The notes beneath the pieces were generated by a model that saw only the letters and a program-made list of their open reading frames with translations, was not told the DNA's origin and ran no database searches. DNA of 64,000 nt, taken from contig JAIVFH010000062.1 of the NCBI GenBank assembly GCA_025765595.1, positions 62,001 to 126,000 of the forward strand, written 5' to 3'. This DNA comes from Obelidium mucronatum. Lineage: Eukaryota > Chytridiomycota > Chytridiomycetes > Chytridiales > Chytriomycetaceae. The number at the start of each line of letters is the position of its first letter. Within the stretch, counting starts at the first letter, position 1. A program made the position numbers and the translations under genes. Shown here in pieces: positions 57,106-64,000 of this stretch.

Positions 57106-58498
57106 TCAATAGTCCTCCTCGTCAACAGCATTCTTTCTCTTGCGACCACCGGCATTGGCAGGAGCAGGCCAATAGTCCCCCACGTACGCATTGTTTTTCT
57201 TGAACGTGGTGTCTTTTCAACTGCTCAGACTGAGTGAAGCTAAGGCTGCAAGTATTGCATTTGAATGGACGGTTTGTAGCGTGTAAGGTGCGCGTGTGGC
57301 GTTGCAAATCGTGCTTTCTGGCAAACGAAGCTTCGCAAAGCTCACATGTATGTGGGCGAAGACCCGAGTGGCAAAACTGATGACTCTTGAGGTTGTATTG
57401 ACGAGGAAACACCTTGTTGCAACCTGGGTAGAGGCATGGAAACGATTTGCCAGAGCTTCGAGAACCGCCAGAGTTGCGTCCACGTTTGGGAGTTCCCGCC
57501 GACGACACTGGAGTGGTTTCAATATGAGTAACAGATGAGCGACGGGCTACAGGAGATTCTTCCATGTCCGATTCATCGCAGTTGTAAGCAACAGGAGCCT
57601 CAAGTTCAGTAGCAGATTCTGATGACCGAGCACGCTTAAACTTGGGGGACTTGGGGGACATGGGAGAATCCGCAGCAGGGGACATTAGGAGTCTGTCTTG
57701 CATTCTTCTCAACCGACTTTGTTTCCGCAGCATCATCATCATCGACAACAACAACATCCTGATTGGCGCACAGCTCGTTGTAGTAATGCAGTAACCTGGA
57801 AGAACAGGCGAAGCTGGGCCGTGGAAGAAGAAGTCCGCCGTTGAAATGGCGCTCGTGGCAGAGTGGACCCCGACTTGCGGCGAGTACACCATCGCAGGCG
57901 ACTGCATGTATTCAAACTCCGACGCATTCATCGAGCCCGGCACAGACACAAGACTGATGACCGAGTCGCGGCGCGCGGGCGACCTGAAGAAAAAAAAGAC
58001 CCATGAGTTGGACGGTCACGTGGGCAAAGTGTCACGGGGCGATCGAGATCAATTTCAATAATTTTACAAGAGCGCCTTAAACAAGTGCGCAGCGAGGAAG
58101 GAAGAGGGAAGAGAGTGGGCGAACACATACATTTGGTTCATCAGGGCCAGCATGTTGGACGTGGCAATCAATTCGGGCGACGCAAACTCGGCCTGCATCA
58201 TGGCCAATTCAGCGCTGTTCAGCGCAGCCATTTGGTTGTTGTAAGAGTCGAGCCCTTCGCTCTTCGAATGCTGCTGCGTGTTGATAAGCAGGGGCGAGGA
58301 AGGAGCGAGGAATGACTCGAAGTTGTCCAGGCCAAGACCGTATTGTGGCTGGTTCTCTGGACTCATTTGTTGCGAGAGAACCTGTGCATACATGTACTGA
58401 TGCAAGAGAACATCGTACGAAGCGGGTGATGTTGGTGTCGTTGTGTAGATCAGGTCCAATGAGTCCTGCGCAAGTTGATTGTCTGGGTGTTGTTGCAT
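57106..58498 (-). CDS. C2H2 zinc-finger transcription factor
   Basis: Exon 1 is 58498-58131 and exon 2 starts at 57983; the 147-nt intron (GTATGT...TTCTTCAG) restores NQM|SPARRDS. The N-terminal part is Gln/Ser-rich (MQQHPDNQLAQDSLDL), then a Ser-Pro-rich region (MSPAADSPMSPKSPKFKRAR) likely to be phosphorylated. Three tandem C2H2 fingers end the protein: CLYPGCNKVFPRQYNLKSHQFCH, CELCEASFARKHDLQRHTRTLH, CNTCSLSFTQSEQLKRH. After the last finger two ends are possible: the current frame stops at 57122 (SQEKECC), while the next frame gives FKKNNAYVGDYWPAP...DEEDY to 57106 and looks more protein-like, implying a shift or small splice. Probably a DNA-binding regulator. Confidence 0.75.
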
Positions 58499-59653
58499 CT
58501 TCAGGTGGTATTCGGTGTACGGAGGGGTCTGAAGCAGTTGACCTTTGATTGGTTGCAAAGTCTGTGAGCACAGTTGGATTCCTGGAAAGACCAGGGGGCT
58601 TTCTTTATACCTTTTCTTCCTTCTGGGAGATTTCGTAAATTTCCTCACAAAGAAAAATTTACAAAACTGCGTGGAGCCCCCTGGTCGGTCTGGTCTTTCG
58701 TGTAACGTAAGATCTCCACGTCCAAATGAAGAACGACCAATAGGCTTGCAGCGATGTAAGCGGTTGCGATGAGGGTGGGACACTCGGCTTTATTCGAGAA
58801 AAGGGACTTGTTTAAACTAGGAGCTCTCTATGCTCTCCTTGAATCGTGTTTTCTTAGAGGGAAGTAATTCCGGCCAAAGTAGGGTTTCTGGACCATTTTT
58901 GAGTTGATAAGAACATAAAGTACGGCACTTGGCGGTCTAGAACACAGTGGCCAAAAAAATACACGCGCATGGCAATTAAAGACATGCATTTTTATGAAAA
59001 ACACTCTTATTATTTTTACAACATGGACTGCCATGCCAATACACACAATCACAAGACACTGTACTCAACAAGTGATAGCAGGCCAAATGTGTCTGAATAT
59101 AGGGGGGAGATTCAAGGGCGATACAAGCCGAATTTGAAGAAAGAAAACGAAAAAAAAAGCGAGTGACTCATGATCGACGATCAAAGATAAGACACCCGAT
59201 CAACGTAAGCGCTCACGCTCACGCTTTGTAAGCAAACCACAAATAAAGTCAATCAAAGTCAGGATGAGTATCAATCACAAAAAAGCGGTTGATTCGAACC
59301 GCGTTTGGAAATTACATTTCGCGCAGCCGCAGCAGCGAGATACTGTGTAAATTTAGAGAATCGCCTCCTTGTCTCCAAATTAACAAAACTGTGGAATTAG
59401 ATTTATTTACTCAATCTAGTGTTTTTCTGTTGGGCCCCATTCTTTACAATTGGAGGCTGCGCGCCGCTAAGTTTCATCTAGGAACTTGATGATTGCGCCT
59501 CCAACAAAAGAAAAAAAAATGGCAGGTCCTCTAGTACAAACAACACCTATACGACAAACACAAGTATTATTGTACATTATGTATTAATATTCATTGGAAT
59601 CGAAACATCCATGATCTCCTACGACATTCAAAAAAAATAAACACGATAAAAAA
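58499..59653. other. About 1.15 kb without a supported gene
   Basis: Long upstream region shared by the C2H2 factor (minus) and the citrate-synthase-like gene (plus). It contains a short GCTCACGCTCACGCT repeat near 59213 and AT-rich tracts. A T-arm-like sequence near 59290 does not form a tRNA. Confidence 0.5.
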
Positions 59654-62110
59654 ATGAGTGAAGAGCACTTCCTTACCGTCCACGATCCAAAGACAAATAC
59701 CACAATCAAAGTCCCAATCAACGCCACATTCAACACGATTCCATCATCGGCATTCGCTGGTCCTCAAGATTGCTCAAACCACTCCCCTTCCTCCCTGATG
59801 AACAGACAACCCCTTTGCGCATCTACGATCCTGGGTTCAAGAACACTGTTGTTTGCAAGAGCAAGATCTCGCAGCTGGATGATGTGGGTCATGCCTTGAG
59901 GTACCGTGGCTACTCGGTTGATGAATTAGGTTGAAAAGAGCTCCTTCTTGGAAGTGGCGTTTCTGCTTAGTTGAGTGCCTCCCCCCCATCGTATTGTCTT
60001 TCCATTTTGCTTTCTATGCACACTCCAATGTTGAGCGATGCAGCCGGTAGTGTTTGGTGGCTTTGGGTTTTCACTAAACATAACTCCCCACTTGATCCTT
60101 AAAAATAACACACAGTCAATGGACACTTACCCAGCAAGGTATAAAAGAAATATTCGAATTAATTGAATGCGATCTGACGTTATTCGTGCCTCTCTCCAAA
60201 AAACCATATATAAAAAAAGGCGGAGAATGATAACTGGACCCAAGCAATCATGTCCCACACCTACGTCCACACTGAACTCGAGAAGCAAATGACGACATTC
60301 AGATACGATGCTCATCCAATGGTGAGTAGGGGATTTAAACAATGATCGGTCGTTTTTTTTTTTAGGTTTGGTGTCTGACGCATGTTATCTATTAAGGGAA
60401 TGCTCATTGCCACGATCGCATCGCTTTCGACTTTCCATCCAGACGCGAATCCAGCGCTTCAGGGAGATGGAATGTACATGAAACCCAAAGGGGCCGATGC
60501 AAAGCAGATTGCGAAAGCGACTGCCAACAGAAACCGTGCTATTTACCGTATTTTGGGGAAGGTTCCTACTATGGCTTCTTATGCGTACAGAAATCGTATT
60601 GGGTGTGTTTATAATTTTTTCTCTTGCTTTCTCTTCTTCTAATTCTTTCCCCCAGACGCACATACAACGCACCCATGCCCAACTGCAATAATTACGCAGA
60701 AAACTTTTTGTACATGATCGACAAGTTGAATGAGCCCGAATATATCCCAGATGCCCGTATTGTCAAGATTCTGGATAAAATGTTTATCCTCCTTGCAGGT
60801 TTGTGTAAAAATATACACTCATTTATTTCGCCTGACTCCTTTTTTTTTTGGTTAGAGCACGGTAGTAACTGTTCTACAATCACAATGCGCCACTTGGCAT
60901 CTAGTGGAGTCGACCCCTACACAGCCCTCTCCGGTTCCTACGGCGCCCTCTTTGGCGAACGCAAAGCCGCCGCCGTCATGGGAATGCTCCACCTAATCGG
61001 AACCCCCTCCAACGTTCCCCAATTCCTTCAACTCGTAAAGGAAAAAAAGTGCATCCACAAAAACAGCAGCACAGGGACCTTGGAGTTTACCGAAGGCGGC
61101 AAGCCAACCCGTCTCCAAGGCTTCGGCCACAGAATCTACAAATCCATGGACCCGCGTGTCAAAATCGCCAAATCCCTGGCCCTTGAGTTGTTTGAATTGA
61201 TTGGGAAGGGTGAAATGGGGGATTTGGCGTTAGCTCTCGAGGAGGCTGCGTTGGCGGATTCGTGGTTCCAGTCGCGTCACTTGTTTACCAATATTGATTT
61301 CTGGACTGCAATTGTTTTCCACACGCTTGGGTTCCCTGCGGATATGTTTCCCGTGTTGACCGCGATCCCGCGAACGGCTGGGTTGGTGGCGCATTGGCAG
61401 GAGAGTTTGGATGACCCTGAGTACAAGATTTACAGACCCAGACAGATTTTTAATGGTGCGTTTGTGAGAGATTATGTTGGGGATCGGGCTGGGTTGGATG
61501 AGGTTGTTGGTGATGACGAGGCGGCTGCGGCTTCGGTGTCCGATGGATATGCAAAGAGTTTGCCAGCTGAAGCAAATAAGCGCTTGAGTTTAAACAGTGG
61601 TGGGTTGTTGTATTTTTTTTTGTTTTGTCTCGAAATCGAATGCAACCCTTAACTGATCTTCTTGACAGGTGGCATCGAAGAAGCCAAGCTTGCTGAATTC
61701 AAGAATATGATTGAACGCACCAAGCACAGTATTCAAGAGCTTTCTGCCTTGACTGGAGGAAGTCCTACTGGCTCCAACAAACCACCTAGTCCAAAGTCTG
61801 GATACACAAAGATTGGGGCATGGGTTATGGGCAAATCGTCTTCCAATGACTTGTACGCCAGCGAAGTGAGTAGTTTTTTTTTCTTCTCATATCGCTGACA
61901 GTTAAATAACCATATTCCTTTTTTTAAAAAAAAAAAAAAAAGAAACTCGCCAAAACCCAAAAAGAACTTCAAGACCTTCTTCAACAACAACAAGAACTTC
62001 TTGAATTATACATGGTTCACCGTTCACAGCAACAACAGCAATCTCAAAACGCCAGTCCAGAGAAAGTTGTTTCCAAGAGCCCGAGCTTGAACAAATTGAA
62101 TGCACCCTGA
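59654..62110 (+). pseudogene. Citrate-synthase family protein, frame-broken and lacking HGGANE
   Basis: Exons: 59654-59969, 60116-60138, 60226-60321, 60397-60602, 60656-60798, 60856-61599, 61669-61865 and 61943-62110. Motifs: TPLRIYDPGFKNT, RYRGYSVDEL, IMSHTYVHTE, EHGSNCSTITMRHLASSGVD (first catalytic His region), LQGFGHRIYKSMDPR (second His region), FWTAIVFHTLGFP, IPRTAGLVAHW. The expected LHGGANE segment after GSYGALFG is replaced by ERKAAA, so the central catalytic His is absent. In exon 1 the frame shifts after SSAF (about 59757) and again at about 59930 (GAATTAGGTTGAA). The C-terminus adds a Gln-rich coiled coil (KLAKTQKELQDLLQQQQELL) not usual for the family. Possibly a dead or re-purposed paralogue. 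Confidence 0.72.
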
Positions 62111-62379
62111 GCCAGACTTGTTGGCAGGAAGCCATTCTCCAAGACCAATCATGAAGAAGCCAAATGAGCAGTAAAAAAATCCCTTGGTATTCCTTGATCG
62201 GAGTTGTCATATTTTTTTTTAACCAATCAATAAAGTTTGCACTGTTTTTCGAACTTTTTTTAATGTTTGCGTAGTAAACGTCTACTAATATATTTGACAA
62301 GAAGAAAGAAGAAGGTAAAGTCTAAGGAAAAAAAAGAGGCGGTGGGGAATATAGATCACACAGCTGCCCTGCAATTTTC

Positions 62380-63140
62380 TCACAACAAAGCAACCACGAC
62401 AGCAGCACCAACAGCCAACATCGACACCCCATTCACTCCAGCACTCGACTTTGTAGACGTAACAGCCCCAGCAACAACAGTTGCTTTGGCACTTCCAGTA
62501 GAAGTCGCCACAGCCACGTTCTGCAGCACAGCATCTTTGATGATGGGCGCAATGGTAATAGCAGCAGTAGGCTCCAGATGGGTCTCCGGCACAGTCAGCG
62601 ACAAGTTTCTTGAAGAGAGTGGTTGAGTTCTTGTCGGAAAGGGTTGGTGCGTTTCCAATGCAGTTGGCGCATGTGACACCACCACCGCTGCCGTATTGGT
62701 TGCAGAAGCAGGTGGCAATCTTGAGTGCTGTTACAGAAACGTCGGTCTGATCAAGGAGAAAATAAATGGTTAGAAGGATGGGCTGGGTGGGTGGGGAACT
62801 TAAAAAGAGGGGGGGTCCATATTTTCAGGCAGTTGTTACGAGGCTTGTTTCTCACACTCTCAAAAATCAACCTTCACAGTCCCAAGCAGCAGAACATCCA
62901 GCTCCACGATTCACAGCTCATCAACAGGCTAAACTATCGCAAACATCTGATCCGAAGGGAGACTGGTAAGGGGGGACGCTGGAACAAGACACTCACAGAA
63001 GTAGGTGTAGTCATGCAGCTGGTCATCAGGGAAGTTCCAAATGGTGTGCAATCGCTTTGGCACACTGCTGGGAACTGAATAGACTGGGCGTTGGCGATGG
63101 CAGCGGCGGCGGCAATGAAGGTAAGCACTTGGATCTGCAT
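62380..63140 (-). pseudogene. Cys-rich secreted, GPI-type protein with one frame shift
   Basis: Exon 1 is 63140-62997, with signal peptide MQIQVLTFIAAAAAIANAQS then FPAVCQSDCTPFG and SCMTTPTS. A 250-nt intron (GTGAGT...GATCAG) leads to exon 2 from 62746: TDVSVTALKIATCFCNQYGS, GGGVTCANCIGN, LVADCAGDPS. Then the frame must shift by one base (about 62575) to continue into APIIKDAVLQN, a Ser/Thr stalk and a hydrophobic tail (SMLAVGAAVVVALL). Cysteine spacing (CFC, CANC) suggests a disulfide-bonded surface or secreted domain. A paralogue follows at 63408. Function unknown. Confidence 0.65.
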
Positions 63141-63407
63141 TTGTGAGGTGATTTGAGAAGGAAGAAAGGAGAAAATTTTGTAAATTAGCGAGTCTTTTGA
63201 TTGATTTGTGTTAGCCATTTAGAGTCAGAATGGAATCGCTGATAGCTTAAAAGCTCTTGGCTGTATCTTGATGAATTAATGTGGATACTTCCCATTGAAA
63301 ATCGGAGGTTAAATATTCACTTTAATTTTAACTCTTGAATGAAAAAAGAATGGAAACAAACAGTCGCGGGGGTATTGAGGGGAAAGATAAAATAATCAGT
63401 TGGTTTT

Positions 63408-64000
63408 TTAGAAGGTGAAGATAATGGCAGCAATCAAAGTCGCCAACACACTCCCCCCAATAACGAGATCCAGTTTCCCCCGTGTACTGCTACTTTTTGT
63501 AGGTGTTACAGCCGCTACAACTACCACTGCAGCACCCGCATCCGTTTTCGTGGAGGTCGATGTCTTTGTGCTACTACCGGTGGTAATTCGTGACAGCGTT
63601 CACTGACACTGTATCCTTGATGATTGGCGAAACAACAAGTCCAGCTGCAGATCCCGTCCCGTCTGTTGAACATGCTGTTCCAAGGTTCATGAATATTTTT
63701 GATGAGTTGTTGTCGGGGTACTGGTTTCCGATGCAAGTGAGGCATGAGACCCCACCGGAAGAGCCATATTGAGTACAAAAACAGAGTCCGATTTTTGTAC
63801 TTGTTTCGGATACCTGGTGGTTTTTTTTGTTTCGATTTTAGTTTGTTGTTGACACAATAGTGGAACCCCTCCACCAAGCCCCAACTATAGAAAAAAAACA
63901 ACAACGGTAAAGAGCAGGCGTTGAACCAAAAAGAAAAGATCCCAAGCTCCAACTCCAAAGCAAACTCAACTGTAGTTGCCGGTGTCACACAGTTTGACTG
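63408..64000 (-). pseudogene. Paralogue of the 62380 Cys-rich secreted protein (partial at window edge)
   Basis: The end of exon 1 (64000-63971, SNCVTPATT) and exon 2 (63813-63408) are visible, separated by a 157-nt intron. Exon 2 parallels its neighbour: VSETSTKIGLCFCTQYGSSG, GVSCLTCIGN, GTACSTDG, SPIIKDTVSVNAVT. One base shift near 63590 is then needed to reach ITTGSSTKTSTSTKTDAGAA and the hydrophobic end (GGSVLATLIAAIIFTF). The signal peptide lies beyond the window. The two genes form a tandem pair. Confidence 0.62.

Noticed and set aside
59270..59320. GCGGTTCGAATCAACCGC on the minus strand, like a tRNA T-arm/B box
   Set aside because: The stem does not pair in tRNA register and no A box or acceptor stem lies upstream at the right distance.

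Overview
The window looks like nuclear DNA of a filamentous-type fungus, most likely a chytrid (Chytridiomycota, Chytriomycetaceae-like). This is inferred from short GT-AG introns (mostly 45-90 nt), a fungal GH5 steryl-glucosidase-type gene, ELP4 and a Dbp7/DDX31 helicase, expanded F-box/ankyrin and F-box/LRR genes, a NACHT-WD40 gene and Crinkler-like effector families. The species cannot be named from sequence alone.

Layout. 1-9.6 kb: the end of a membrane protein, then two F-box/ankyrin genes. The second is split by a 6,250-bp Ty3/gypsy chromovirus (2452-8701) with identical LTRs and a GGGCT target duplication. 9.7-12.5 kb: a secreted precursor with Kex2-type cleavage sites and repeated PGG[SA]N peptides, an SH3 protein and a GPI-type secreted protein. 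13.3-19.3 kb: a Crinkler-like NTPase pseudogene interrupted by a 1.7-kb inverted-repeat element, then an intact nuclease-like/coiled-coil/kinase-like protein. 19.3-33.2 kb: ordinary genes (secreted protein, RING-H2, VOC, GH5, Dbp7, F-box/LRR, ABC-F). 33.6-41.7 kb: an accessory block with a Plavaka-type transposase relic, a divergently transcribed unknown gene, a minisatellite, a Cys-rich zinc-binding-type gene head-to-head with a divergent histone-H3-fold gene, and a nuclease remnant. 41.7-44.4 kb: two F-box/LRR genes, one broken. 44.6-48.1 kb: ELP4, whose only intron is about 2.2 kb and is filled with GC-rich palindromic repeats. 48.2-56.4 kb: two more (broken) nuclease-kinase paralogues and a NACHT-WD40 gene. 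57-64 kb: a C2H2 factor, a citrate-synthase-like gene lacking a catalytic motif, and two adjacent paralogous Cys-rich secreted proteins.

Themes. Conflict or effector-type families (Crinkler-like NTPase, nuclease-kinase, NACHT-WD40, F-box repeats) sit among three different mobile elements, and many are broken. Several breaks are single-base indels in short homopolymers, so some may be assembly errors. The best candidates for undescribed biology are the peptide precursor at 9711-10256, the H3-fold gene next to a transposase relic, the intron-bearing pol of the chromovirus, and the palindrome-filled ELP4 intron. All exon joins were read by eye from GT-AG sites and restored frames; no alignment or database search was run.
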